Origin: an uncultured Bacteroidales bacterium
GTDB taxonomy: Bacteria > Bacteroidota > Bacteroidia > Bacteroidales > Muribaculaceae
Length of the DNA stretch: 64,000 nucleotides
Direction: 5' to 3'
Assembly: GCA_902772455.1 (NCBI GenBank)
Contig: CACYAW010000001.1
Span: 1 to 64,000, forward strand
Each line of letters starts with the position of its first letter. Position 1 is the stretch's first letter. This document shows positions 33,836-42,147 of the stretch, piece after piece. The position numbers were made by a program, and so were the translations under genes. The notes below the pieces were generated by a model. The model was not told the DNA's origin. It did not search any database and saw nothing but the letters and a program-made list of their open reading frames with translations.

Positions 33836-34996
33836 ATGGCTAAAGACAATAAACGACTGCTGTCGCTCGACATCCTGCGCGGTATCACCATCGCAGGCAT
33901 GTTGCTGGTGAACAACCCCGGCTCATGGAGCTACTTGTACCGTCCGCTGGCTCATGCCGACTGGATAGGACTGTCGCCCACCGACCTGGTCTTCCCGTTC
34001 TTCGTCTTCTGCATGGGTGTGTCGATGGCGTTCTCATTGAAGAAGTTCAACTACAAGATGTCCAAAGACTTGTTGCTGAAAATCGTGCGCCGCACGGTCG
34101 TCCTGTTCCTCATCGGCTGGATTGTGCAGTGGTTCGGCCATCTGGTGCGTGGCCTGTGCCGTGGCGATGCCTTTGCCGACGCCGTGAACAACCTGGACAC
34201 GTTGCGCTACCTGGGTGTGTTCCAACGTTTGGCGCTGGTCTATTTCTTCGGGTCGCTGTGCGCCGTGCTGTTCAAGCGCAAGTTCATCCCATGGCTTGTG
34301 GGCATCATTCTGGTGGCCTATGCGCTGATATTGGGATTTGGCAACGGCTATGAGTTCTCGCTCGACAACATCATCGCCCAGATCGACAACAGCATCCTGG
34401 GCACCGACCACATGTATCACGAGAGTGCCTATGGCGAGCAGATTTCGTTTGACCCCGAGGGCATCCTGAGCACCCTGCCTTGTATTGCCCATGTGCTCAT
34501 CGGTTATTTGGTGGGCCGCATGATCTTGAGTGTTTACAACAACACCGAGCGCGTGACCACGATGCTGCTGTGGGGCAGTGTGATGCTGCTGGCCGGCTGG
34601 CTGTTGCAGTATGGCATCCCCTGTGGCAAAAAGATGTGGTCCTCGACGTTTGTGCTCATTACCTGCGGCATGGCCATGTGCATCCAGGCGATGCTCATCT
34701 ATTTTGTCGATATCAAGGGCAAGAAAGGCCGCTGGTCGCGCTTCTTTGAGTCCTTCGGTGTGAATCCGCTGGCGCTCTATGTGTTGGGAACGGTGCTTGC
34801 CATCCTCTTCGGCGCCATCCCCATCGGCCATGATGCCGAGGGCGGTAACATCACCATCCACAGTGCGGTTTACAATTTCTTCCAGTCGTTCTGCAACGAG
34901 TACACGGCTTCGGCCCTCTATGCCGTTTGCTTTGTGTTGCTCAACTGGGTAATTGGCCACATCCTCTACAAGAAAAAAATCTATATCAAAATCTAG
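33836..34996 (+). CDS. DUF5009/COG4299 membrane protein, MurT-like MurNAc transporter candidate
   Basis: 386 residues with about ten membrane helices. The start RLLSLDILRGITIAGMLLVNNPGS and the HADWIGLSPTDLVFPFFVF region are those of the family that includes heparan-alpha-glucosaminide acetyltransferases. From memory, a member of this group in Tannerella forsythia (MurT) acts as inner-membrane MurNAc transporter in a cluster with MurK and MurQ; the same order here supports that role. Acetyltransfer is the alternative. The gene follows NamZ by 19 nt. A CTAG array follows its stop codon. Confidence 0.82.
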   Translation: MAKDNKRLLSLDILRGITIAGMLLVNNPGSWSYLYRPLAHADWIGLSPTDLVFPFFVFCMGVSMAFSLKKFNYKMSKDLLLKIVRRTVVLFLIGWIVQWFGHLVRGLCRGDAFADAVNNLDTLRYLGVFQRLALVYFFGSLCAVLFKRKFIPWLVGIILVAYALILGFGNGYEFSLDNIIAQIDNSILGTDHMYHESAYGEQISFDPEGILSTLPCIAHVLIGYLVGRMILSVYNNTERVTTMLLWGSVMLLAGWLLQYGIPCGKKMWSSTFVLITCGMAMCIQAMLIYFVDIKGKKGRWSRFFESFGVNPLALYVLGTVLAILFGAIPIGHDAEGGNITIHSAVYNFFQSFCNEYTASALYAVCFVLLNWVIGHILYKKKIYIKI

Positions 34997-35006
34997 CCCC
35001 TCTCCT

Positions 35007-35060
35007 CTAGAAAATCTAGATAGTCTAGAAAATCTAGAGCTTCTAGAACTTCTAGAAATC
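35007..35060. repeat. 9-bp CTAG tandem array (6 units)
   Basis: CTAG at 35007, 35016, 35025, 35034, 35043 and 35052, exact 9-bp period, with AAAAT between several units as in the array at 19190. It begins 10 nt after the MurT-like stop and touches the 7-bp leader array of the next gene. Confidence 0.9.
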
Positions 35061-35092
35061 AACTAACAACTAAAAACTAAAATAAACTAAAA
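35061..35092 (+). repeat. ACTAAAA-type 7-bp leader array
   Basis: ACTAACA ACTAAAA ACTAAAAT ... ACTAAAA, ending a few bases before the MurK ATG at 35097. Confidence 0.75.
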
Positions 35093-35096
35093 TACA

Positions 35097-35948
35097 ATGA
35101 TGATTCTTATTGCTGATTGCGGCTCCACCAAGATCAACTGGACGCTGCTCAATGGAAAAGAAAAGGTAGCGCAGATTTTCACTACCGGAATGAATGCTCT
35201 CTTGCTCACCGAGGAGGAGATGAAGGAACAGATCAAGCGTGAGCTGATGCCCCACCTGACCAACTACAAGGTGGACGAAATCCACTACTATGGCGCCGGC
35301 ATCATCTCTGATGAGATCAAGCAGCAGGTAATCAACGCCTTGCGTGCCAACTTTGCCACGGCTGGCAAGATTGAGGTGGCCAGTGACCTGCTGGCTGCGG
35401 CACGCGCTGTGTGTGGCCGTGAGCCTGGCATCGCCTGCATCATGGGCACGGGCAGCAATTCGTGCTACTACGACGGCGAGAAGGTGGTGATGAACGTGTC
35501 GCCCCTGGGTTATATTTTGGGCGATGAGGGCAGCGGTGCCGTGCTGGGCAAACTGCTCGTGGGTGATGTGCTCAAGAAGCAGTTGCCGCAGCACCTGTGT
35601 GACAAGTTCATGAAGGAGTACAACCTGGACTACACGACGATTATCACGTCGGTTTACCGCAAACCTGCCGCCAACCGTTTCCTGGCCCAGTTTGCCCCCT
35701 TCCTGGAGCACAACATCGATGAGCCGTCAATCCACAACATCGTGCTGCGTTCGTTCACCGACTTCTTTACCCGCAATGTGGCCAGCTATCCCAACTACAA
35801 GGAGCTGCCCTGCAACTTCGTGGGTTCGATAGCCTTCTTCCAGAAGCCGGTATTGCAAGAGGCGGCCCAGGCGCTGGGTATCACCATCGGCACGGTCATC
35901 AAGGACCCGATGGAGGGTCTGGTGAAGTACCATTCGTCCGAAGGATGA
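35097..35948 (+). CDS. murK: BadF/BcrA-type amino-sugar kinase, probable MurK
   Basis: 283 residues, cytoplasmic ASKHA-fold kinase. Phosphate-1 motif ADCGSTKINW with Asp7, then CIMGTGSNSC (phosphate-2/sugar region), ILGDEGSGA and CNFVGSIA. Length and motifs fit the N-acetylglucosamine/MurNAc kinase group. MurQ, the enzyme that uses MurNAc-6-phosphate, starts 52 nt downstream and the MurT-like gene lies upstream, so MurNAc is the likely substrate; GlcNAc is possible as well. The paralogue at 20274 lacks the catalytic Asp. Confidence 0.85.
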   Translation: MMILIADCGSTKINWTLLNGKEKVAQIFTTGMNALLLTEEEMKEQIKRELMPHLTNYKVDEIHYYGAGIISDEIKQQVINALRANFATAGKIEVASDLLAAARAVCGREPGIACIMGTGSNSCYYDGEKVVMNVSPLGYILGDEGSGAVLGKLLVGDVLKKQLPQHLCDKFMKEYNLDYTTIITSVYRKPAANRFLAQFAPFLEHNIDEPSIHNIVLRSFTDFFTRNVASYPNYKELPCNFVGSIAFFQKPVLQEAAQALGITIGTVIKDPMEGLVKYHSSEG

Positions 35949-36000
35949 CGGCAGGCTGACTGTTAATTGAATAGTAGTAGAATGAAAATTTGATAAGATT

Positions 36001-36816
36001 ATGGGTTTTGTAAAAATCAGCGAACAACCTTCGCTCTATGATAATCTGGAAAAGAAATCGGTGCATGAGCTGCTCACCGAGATCAACCAGGAGGACCACA
36101 AGGTGGCCGATGCGGTGCAGAAGACCATCCCGCAGATTGAGCGCCTGGTCATCGGCATCGTCGAGCGCATGAAGAAGGGTGGACGCATCTTCTACATGGG
36201 TGCGGGCACCAGTGGACGCTTGGGCGTGCTTGACGCCAGTGAGATACCGCCCACCTTTGGCATGTCTCCTGGCTGGATCATCGGCGTGATTGCCGGTGGT
36301 GACACCGCGTTGCGCAACGCGGTCGAGAATGCCGAGGACGACACCGCTCAAGGATGGAAAGACCTCCAGGAATACAATGTGACGCCGCTCGACACGGTCA
36401 TCGGCATCGCAGCATCAGGTACGACGCCCTATGTCATCGGTGCACTGCGCGACGCACGTGCCAACGGCTGCCTCACCGCTGCCATCACCAGCAACCCGGG
36501 CGCACCGGTGAGCGAGGCTGCCGAGATTGCCATCGAGATGGTCGTCGGGCCGGAATATGTTACGGGCAGCTCCCGCATGAAGAGTGGAACGGGACAGAAA
36601 TTGATCTGCAACATGATTTCGACCAGTGTGATGATTCAGATGGGCCGCGTTAAGGGCAACAAGATGGTGAACATGCAGCTCACCAACCAAAAACTCGTTG
36701 ACCGGGGCACTCGCTGGCTCGTCGAAGAGCTGAAACTGCCCTATGACGATGCCAAGCGTTTGCTCTTGCTCCATGGCTCGGTAAAAAAGGCCATTGACGC
36801 TTATCGGGGTCAATAA
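36001..36816 (+). CDS. murQ: N-acetylmuramic acid 6-phosphate etherase
   Basis: 271 residues, SIS fold. Diagnostic segments: FYMGAGTSGRLGVLDASEIPPTFG, IAGGDTALRNAVENAEDD, GIAASGTTPYVIGAL, ITSNPGAP, and GPEYVTGSSRMKSGTGQKLICNMISTSVMI with the catalytic Glu of the family in the AENAEDD-type motif. It removes lactate from MurNAc-6-phosphate to give GlcNAc-6-phosphate, feeding central amino-sugar metabolism or cell-wall resynthesis. It is slightly shorter than the ~300 residues of E. coli MurQ at its C-terminus. Confidence 0.95.
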   Translation: MGFVKISEQPSLYDNLEKKSVHELLTEINQEDHKVADAVQKTIPQIERLVIGIVERMKKGGRIFYMGAGTSGRLGVLDASEIPPTFGMSPGWIIGVIAGGDTALRNAVENAEDDTAQGWKDLQEYNVTPLDTVIGIAASGTTPYVIGALRDARANGCLTAAITSNPGAPVSEAAEIAIEMVVGPEYVTGSSRMKSGTGQKLICNMISTSVMIQMGRVKGNKMVNMQLTNQKLVDRGTRWLVEELKLPYDDAKRLLLLHGSVKKAIDAYRGQ

Positions 36817-36833
36817 TGCTAACTCGGGAGTCG

Positions 36834-37487
36834 ATGAAAAGGATAGCATTGATAGCCATGGGGGCGCTCATGTGCCTCATGGCGATGGCTCAGGCCAATC
36901 AAGACCCGTATTATGCGCGGCGGGCGACGTTGTTTGACGAACTGCCCATCGGCAAGAAGGACATTGTCATGTTGGGCAACAGCTTGACTGACGGTTGCGA
37001 ATTCAATGAACTCTTGAACAACCGCCATATCAAGAACCGCGGCATTGTGGGTGACATCGTCCAGGGAATGATCGACCGCATCGGACCCATCATTGAGGGA
37101 CAGCCCAAGAAACTGTTCATCATGTGCGGTGTGAACGACATCTCGCACGACGTGAGCGCCGACAGTATCGCCCGGGCGACCGAGAAACTCATCACGATGG
37201 TGAAGAAAGGTTCGCCCAGGACCAAAATCTATCTGCAGAGCCTGTTGCCGTTCAACAACGACGTGCGCGAGTGGAAACTGCTCAAGGGGCGTGACCACGT
37301 TGTCGTCGAGGCCAACGTGCTGCTTGAGCAAGTGGCACGCCGTCAAGGCGTGACATGGATTAACCTGTACCCGCTGTTTGTGGATGACCAGGGACGCTTG
37401 CGTGCCGACTTGACCAATGACGGCCTGCACCTGATGGGGCAGGGCTACCTCATCTGGCGAGACGCCATCAAGCCCTATGTCAAATAG
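36834..37487 (+). CDS. Secreted SGNH/GDSL hydrolase
   Basis: 217 residues from the ATG at 36834, which opens straight into a signal peptide (MKRIALIAMGALMCLMAMAQA); an in-frame ATG at 36816 overlaps the murQ stop and adds six residues. SGNH blocks are present: block I MLGNSLTDG (Ser nucleophile), block III FIMCGVNDIS (Gly, Asn), block V NDGLHLMGQGY (Asp, His). It probably deacylates or deacetylates a carbohydrate. As the last gene of the murein module it may remove O-acetyl groups from MurNAc; this is inference. Confidence 0.85.
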   Translation: MKRIALIAMGALMCLMAMAQANQDPYYARRATLFDELPIGKKDIVMLGNSLTDGCEFNELLNNRHIKNRGIVGDIVQGMIDRIGPIIEGQPKKLFIMCGVNDISHDVSADSIARATEKLITMVKKGSPRTKIYLQSLLPFNNDVREWKLLKGRDHVVVEANVLLEQVARRQGVTWINLYPLFVDDQGRLRADLTNDGLHLMGQGYLIWRDAIKPYVK

Positions 37488-37518
37488 TGGAAGGTAGCTA
37501 CATCTCAAGATAGAAACA

Positions 37519-37548
37519 GGGGACGGCCATCGATTGAAGGTCGTCCCC
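37519..37548. terminator. Bidirectional terminator between convergent genes
   Basis: GGGGACGGCC (37519-37528) pairs with GGTCGTCCCC (37539-37548), one G-T pair; TTGTTTTGTTG follows on the plus side. Confidence 0.8.
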
Positions 37549-37573
37549 ATTGTTTTGTTGTCTGGCAGGTAGA

Positions 37574-38959
37574 TTAGAACTCGCCCTGGAGCAGATAGTC
37601 GATGAGGCCGGTAGCGTCATCGATGCTGGTCTTGCCGTCGCTGTTATAGTCGGCATTGTCCAGGTTGATGCCTGCAGCATTGCCGTTGAGCAGATAATCG
37701 ACGAGGGCTGTCACGTCTTCGATCGATACCGTGCCATTACCATTCACGTCGCCACGCAGTCCGGCAGGTTGCTCCGGCTCTTCTTCACCGTCCACCCACA
37801 TATAGGCAAACAGGTAGCGGTCCTCGATGATGCCCAGACGGGTTGCCTCGCCGGTCGTGATGTCCACTTCATAGAGGGCCGTGTCATACTTGCCGTTTGC
37901 TATCCAGTTGAGGTCGCTCAGCGGGTTCCAGTTACCATAGTCGTCAAACCCCATGCCGCTGTTGAAGTATCCCATCCAATACATCTTGTTGGGATTATTC
38001 TTGCTGAAGCAGGCAGCCTGTCGTTTCACCTGTGAGCAATAGCCGGTGCTCGCGCGGTTGTCGTCCAGCATGAGTCCCGTGGTCAGGTCAAATTCCATGA
38101 CGTGAGCGCCTGAGAGCTCGCCGTTGATGTCATAAATCTTGCCGTCGGCGGCAGGCTGGGCTGCCGTGCCTCCGCCACTGGTCATGGCAAACGCACGTCC
38201 CTCACTGTTGATGGCGAAAGTGACGAAGTTCAGATAATACAGGCCGGGGGTGATTTGGCTGATTTCCATCTTGTCGAGGTCTATCGTGCAGATGGCATAG
38301 CCGCTGTCGGTCGAGTCTGCCTGCTCGTCGGCAAAGAAGTCGGGATCGTTCAGGATGGAGTCGGGCAGGTACTTGTTGGTGATGTGGAACAGGCCATAGA
38401 CCTTACCGTCCTTGGGGTTGACAGCCATACCGGCCGATTCCAGGCAATCCCAGGCGGGGCGGTAATCGTCACCTGCGCTGAGCAGGTCAAAAGTGTGGGC
38501 ATCCCACTTGCGGATGGCAAAGCGGTTGGTGTCGTTGGTCACCCATGTGCCGTCGGGGTTCTGCATGTCGGTTCGCGACATGATAGTGGTGAGCACGCCA
38601 TTGTGGATGATGGCGCCAGAGTTGGCATACATCATGTTGAAGTTGCTGGCCCACAATGCCTTGTCATTATCGGTGAAACGGCCGTTGCTGTAAAAATCTG
38701 CCTTGTTCACAGCGGGGTATTTTTCAGGCATAGCCACACTGTTGCCGTCCCATTCCATCTTGTACACGCCTTGTTGTACGATAAAAATGGGTTTATACAG
38801 GCTGTAATTGTAACCCACATACTCGCTGTACACCCCGTTTGGGTAATCGTTGTCACGGCTGGTTTGGTAAATTCCTCTAAAAGTCAGTCCTTGGGCCATT
38901 GACTGCATTCCCATGAGCACAATGACGGCAAGCACCGTAATCGATGTGAATCTTTTCAT
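37574..38959 (-). CDS. Secreted protein with propeller-like repeats and dockerin tail
   Basis: 461 residues with signal peptide (MKRFTSITVLAVIVLMGMQSMAQ). The main part has repeated short strands of the type G-KVYGLF, GYAICTIDLDKMEISQITPG, ALYEVDITTGEATRLG, which suggests a beta-propeller of six or seven blades. After an acidic spacer (DGEEEPEQPAG) come two dockerin-like loops: GDVNGNGTVSIEDVTALVDYLL and a second with DYNSDGKTSIDDATGLIDYLL. It is transcribed from its own minus-strand promoter. The ligand is unknown. The call of a propeller rests on the repeat pattern only. Confidence 0.85.
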   Translation of the reverse strand: MKRFTSITVLAVIVLMGMQSMAQGLTFRGIYQTSRDNDYPNGVYSEYVGYNYSLYKPIFIVQQGVYKMEWDGNSVAMPEKYPAVNKADFYSNGRFTDNDKALWASNFNMMYANSGAIIHNGVLTTIMSRTDMQNPDGTWVTNDTNRFAIRKWDAHTFDLLSAGDDYRPAWDCLESAGMAVNPKDGKVYGLFHITNKYLPDSILNDPDFFADEQADSTDSGYAICTIDLDKMEISQITPGLYYLNFVTFAINSEGRAFAMTSGGGTAAQPAADGKIYDINGELSGAHVMEFDLTTGLMLDDNRASTGYCSQVKRQAACFSKNNPNKMYWMGYFNSGMGFDDYGNWNPLSDLNWIANGKYDTALYEVDITTGEATRLGIIEDRYLFAYMWVDGEEEPEQPAGLRGDVNGNGTVSIEDVTALVDYLLNGNAAGINLDNADYNSDGKTSIDDATGLIDYLLQGEF

Positions 38960-39050
38960 TTGTTCTAAAGAATCTTTTAATGGTTTATAAAAATGATATT
39001 AAATGATAGTAGACGCCCATACAGCATAACAATGCTGAAAAAAGCGGACG

Positions 39051-39082
39051 CAAAGTTAAGACAAAAAGTATGATTATGCAAA
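39051..39082 (-). promoter_or_regulatory. Promoter of the propeller-dockerin gene
   Basis: On the minus strand: TTTG (39082-39079), 20-nt spacer, TAACTTTG (39058-39051). Confidence 0.75.
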
Positions 39083-39197
39083 TAATTACGACAGAATCCG
39101 TAATTGTGTGCCAATTAGAGTAAAAAATATTGAGATTGATTTCTAAAAGGCGTATTTGATTTGTTAAAACATTGATAATAAGCAAATTGTCTAATTA

Positions 39198-39241
39198 TTT
39201 GGTCAAAAAAACACAAATTTCTGGTCAAAAAAACACAAATT
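39198..39241. repeat. Two 22-bp direct repeats
   Basis: GGTCAAAAAAACACAAATT occurs at 39201-39219 and 39223-39241, period 22 bp (two helical turns), between divergent promoters. Probably a tandem operator. Confidence 0.8.
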
Positions 39242-39270
39242 ATCCAAACAGTTTTTATGGTTTTTCCTAA

Positions 39271-39299
39271 TTTGGGTAGTATGTGGTTTAGTAATTTTG
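39271..39299 (+). promoter_or_regulatory. Promoter of a possible small RNA
   Basis: TTTG (39271-39274) and TAATTTTG (39292-39299), spacing 17 nt, slightly short of consensus. Confidence 0.5.
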
Positions 39300-39305
39300 C
39301 GTCAT

Positions 39306-39437
39306 CAAAAATCTAAGGACCCTCAACAAATAATTGCTCCAAATCTTGAAATATTACCTCTCCCCGATAATCAGGGGGATATTTTATTAAATGCTGAGGA
39401 AAGCCGGAATCGGTAAACTGCCGTTTCCGGCTTTCTT
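39306..39437 (+). ncRNA. Candidate small RNA of about 130 nt
   Basis: The stretch runs from the predicted start of the promoter at 39271-39299 to a strong hairpin at 39399-39435. It has no ORF of note, contains an inner hairpin (CCCC at about 39362-39365 with GGGG at about 39373-39377), and lies before a separate promoter for the next gene. An upstream leader of that gene is the alternative. Confidence 0.35.
39399..39437 (+). terminator. Strong hairpin terminator
   Basis: GAAAGCCGGAA (39399-39409) pairs with TTCCGGCTTTC (39425-39435), extended by CGG/CCG inside; TTCTTCGTC follows. No coding gene ends upstream of it on this strand. Confidence 0.7.
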
Positions 39438-39489
39438 CGTCATTTCATCATTTTTAATATAATGTATGACATTTTTTGACGGACAGTAT

Positions 39490-39520
39490 TTTGAGGTATG
39501 AGGGTTTTATAGTAATTTAG
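39490..39520 (+). promoter_or_regulatory. Promoter of the DUF5106 gene
   Basis: TTTG (39490-39493), 19-nt spacer, TAATTTAG (39513-39520), one mismatch from TAnnTTTG. Confidence 0.6.
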
Positions 39521-39561
39521 CCGTTTAAATGAGGGCGATAGTTGCCCTGATACTTAAAGAA

Positions 39562-40458
39562 ATGAGACGTATATTATTGTTTATTAGTGCATTATTGTTG
39601 TGTTCCGTTGCCGCTATAGCTCAGGACCGCTTGGCCGAGCAGCTGCCTGGCCGCTTGTTCCCTTATCCAATGGCGCCCGACACGTGCACTACTTTGGAGA
39701 GTCGTTGCAACTACATTATCACGCATTTTTGGGACGGTTATGACATCAGCAAGCCCATCAGTGATGAGGCGGTATTTGAGGATACATTCCGTGATTTTGT
39801 TGATTTTTTCCGCTTCGCGCATCGCAATATTGTGATGAACTCGGTGAGTGACCTGATGAATAAGGCGCAATCCAACTCGTCTAACTTGCTCAAGCTGGGT
39901 GAGGTCGCCGAGCGCGCGCTCTACGGCACTGAAGCCGAGTTCTGGAGTGATGAAGTGTATGTTGCTTTTATCAAGCCGCTGGCATCTAACAAAAGTTTGC
40001 CTAAGCAGGTGCGGGAACGCTATGCTTCTCAGTTGGCCCGCATCAATTCCGTTCAAGTGGGTGCTGTGCTTGATTTTGAATATGTTGGCGCCGATGGTTT
40101 AAAGCATCGATTGAGCGATTTGCCTGAGTGCGAGTCCCTCATTCTTCTGTTTATTGACGATAGCATGGACAGCAAGATCGGGCGTTTGCGACTGAGTACC
40201 GATGTGGCATTGAACGCGCTGCTCGAGTCAGGCAAGGCCAAATTGCTTTGTATAAGCATGAACGCCTTTAGTGCCAACTGGGCCCGTGAGGCTGCCGGAT
40301 ACTGCGACAATTGGATCGTGGGTTGTGATGAGAACTTAAAGAATCAGTTGGACCTGCGCGTTTTCCCTTGCTGTTATGTTCTTGACGGACAACATACTAT
40401 TGTCAGCAAGAGCCTGTCGGTCGAGGGACTGATGTCGGCAGTGAATCCCAATTATTAG
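39562..40458 (+). CDS. DUF5106 thioredoxin-like periplasmic protein
   Basis: 298 residues from the ATG at 39562 (MRRILLFISALLLCSVAAIAQ, a clear signal peptide); the ATG at 39529 adds 11 residues. An N-terminal helical DUF5106 region (about 30-165) is followed by a thioredoxin-like fold: VGAVLDFEYVGADG, LILLFIDDSMDS in the place of the active-site region, and FPCCYVLDGQHTIV with a cis-Pro-like FP. The usual CxxC is missing after LLFIDD, so simple disulphide exchange is unlikely. Function unknown; DUF5106 proteins are common in Bacteroidales. Confidence 0.82.
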   Translation: MRRILLFISALLLCSVAAIAQDRLAEQLPGRLFPYPMAPDTCTTLESRCNYIITHFWDGYDISKPISDEAVFEDTFRDFVDFFRFAHRNIVMNSVSDLMNKAQSNSSNLLKLGEVAERALYGTEAEFWSDEVYVAFIKPLASNKSLPKQVRERYASQLARINSVQVGAVLDFEYVGADGLKHRLSDLPECESLILLFIDDSMDSKIGRLRLSTDVALNALLESGKAKLLCISMNAFSANWAREAAGYCDNWIVGCDENLKNQLDLRVFPCCYVLDGQHTIVSKSLSVEGLMSAVNPNY

Positions 40459-40512
40459 TCTTGGGCTTTCCGTTTTGGGTAAGAGAGTGAAATTACTAAA
40501 AATAAAGAGGTT

Positions 40513-40998
40513 ATGACACGATTTTTCAAGAACCTGTTCCTCTATAGCGCCGGGCACACCTACAGCAACCTGTCGCGCTTGTTCCTTCGCCTGTTCACTG
40601 GCATTATGTTCCTGCAGTTGTGCATCCGACAGATGCTGAGCTTTGACCAGATTGTACCCACATTCCAGGGTTTTATGGGCATGAGCCCCGAGGCGTCGAT
40701 GACAGCGCTTGTGGTGATTGAGCTCTTGTGTGCCGTTTGTATCATGCTCGGTTTGCTCACGCGGTTTGCTGTGCTGTTCCCGTTGGGGCTGATGCTTGTT
40801 GCCGAGAATGTTATCATGGCGTCACCCGAATCGATCACTAACCAGCTGTTCAATTTCGCGCCGGGCTATCCCGTCATGTTCATTGGCATTTTTGTGTATA
40901 TGTTGCTGGCCGGCCCGGGAAAGATTTCCCTGGACTACTTCATTGCCGCCCATTTCACCGAGAGCGCTGCCGATGAGAAAGTCATTGACAATGCCTGA
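40513..40998 (+). CDS. DoxX family membrane protein
   Basis: 161 residues with four membrane helices: LSRLFLRLFTGIMFLQLCIRQML, SMTALVVIELLCAVCIMLGLL, FAVLFPLGLMLVAENVIM and YPVMFIGIFVYMLLAGPG. The LFLRLFTGIMFL and GLLTRF motifs are those of DoxX/DoxD-like proteins, whose roles include redox or membrane-stress functions. It follows the DUF5106 gene by 54 nt and ends about 65 nt before mnmA, separated by a 7-bp leader array. Confidence 0.85.
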   Translation: MTRFFKNLFLYSAGHTYSNLSRLFLRLFTGIMFLQLCIRQMLSFDQIVPTFQGFMGMSPEASMTALVVIELLCAVCIMLGLLTRFAVLFPLGLMLVAENVIMASPESITNQLFNFAPGYPVMFIGIFVYMLLAGPGKISLDYFIAAHFTESAADEKVIDNA

Positions 40999-41005
40999 TG
41001 CCCAA

Positions 41006-41060
41006 CACCTAACAACTAAGGACTTAAGGACTAACAACTAAGGACTAAAAACTAAAAACT
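41006..41060 (+). repeat. ACTAAAA-type 7-bp leader array (longest)
   Basis: ACTAAGG ACTTAAGG ACTAACA ACTAAGG ACTAAAA ACTAAAA ACTCC then ATG at 41063. Confidence 0.85.
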
Positions 41061-41062
41061 CC

Positions 41063-42127
41063 ATGAGCATCGCAGTACTCATATCGGGAGGCGTTGACAG
41101 CGCCGTGGTGGTCCACCGGCTCAAGGAGCAGGGCGAGGACTTGCACCTGTTTTACATCCGCATTGGCATGGATAATGACGAGGGCGACTGTAGCGCCGAA
41201 GAGGACATCGAGATGTGTTCCCTGATTGCCCGCCGTTATGGTCTGCCGCTGGAGGTGGTGTCGCTGCACCAGGAGTACTGGGACCATGTGATGGAATATG
41301 CCCTGCGCACCGTGCGCGAGGGCCTCACGCCCAACCCCGACATGATGTGCAACCGCATGATCAAGTTCGGCTTTTTCGAGCAGCGGTGGGGCAAGGACTT
41401 TGACATGACAGCCACGGGACACTATGCCACCACACGCATGGTCGATGGCGTGAAATATCTGGCCACAGCGGTCGATCCTGTCAAGGACCAGACCGATTTC
41501 TTGGCTCAAATCACCTATGACCAGCTCCTCCATGTGATGTTCCCCATCGGCAACCTGCCCAAGGAGGAGGTGCGACGCATTGCCGAAGCCGCCAAGCTGC
41601 CCAACGCCTATCGCCGTGACAGCCAGGGCATCTGTTTTTTGGGGCAGATTGACTATAATGACTTCATCCGCCGCCACTTGGGAGAGCGCCCCGGTCCCAT
41701 CATCGAGTTGGAAACCGGACGCAAACTGGGTGAGCACCGCGGTTTCTGGTTCCACACCATTGGCCAGCGCAAGGGCCTGGGGCTGAGCGGTGGACCCTGG
41801 TATGTGGTCCGCAAGAACGTGAAGGAGAACGTCATCTATGTCTCCAACGGCTATGGCACCGATAAGCAGTATGGCCGCACGCTCATGTTGGATGAGATGC
41901 ACTTTATTTCAGGCAACCCGTGGGGCAATTCTGCCAGCTCGGTTGACATCATGTTCAAGAACCGTCACACGCCGCACATCATGCGTGGCAAGTTGACGCA
42001 TATCGAAGACCGCCGTTGGGTCATCGAGAGCGAGGAGGATGTCCAGGGCATCGCTCCCGGCCAGTTCGCCGTCATCTATGACACCAAGGGCGAACTGTGC
42101 TTTGGCAGTGGCATCATCACCAATTAA
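41063..42127 (+). CDS. mnmA: tRNA-specific 2-thiouridylase
   Basis: 354 residues. N-type ATP pyrophosphatase P-loop SGGVDSAV (8-15), catalytic Cys96 in [13 protein letters not shown], second catalytic Cys191 in [13 protein letters not shown] at 118-122, and the C-terminal beta domain ([18 protein letters not shown]). It transfers sulphur to U34 of Lys, Glu and Gln tRNAs in the cytosol. The Cys pair is intact. A long 7-bp leader array ends two bases before the start. Confidence 0.95.
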   Translation: MSIAVLISGGVDSAVVVHRLKEQGEDLHLFYIRIGMDNDEGDCSAEEDIEMCSLIARRYGLPLEVVSLHQEYWDHVMEYALRTVREGLTPNPDMMCNRMIKFGFFEQRWGKDFDMTATGHYATTRMVDGVKYLATAVDPVKDQTDFLAQITYDQLLHVMFPIGNLPKEEVRRIAEAAKLPNAYRRDSQGICFLGQIDYNDFIRRHLGERPGPIIELETGRKLGEHRGFWFHTIGQRKGLGLSGGPWYVVRKNVKENVIYVSNGYGTDKQYGRTLMLDEMHFISGNPWGNSASSVDIMFKNRHTPHIMRGKLTHIEDRRWVIESEEDVQGIAPGQFAVIYDTKGELCFGSGIITN

Positions 42128-42147
42128 CCGTGCCTGATCGAGTGTCC

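Noticed and set aside
42097..42147. Upstream ATG for the phosphoethanolamine transferase
   Set aside because: It overlaps mnmA and adds a His-rich segment unlike the family; the ATG at 42148 gives a normal cytoplasmic start before the first membrane helix.
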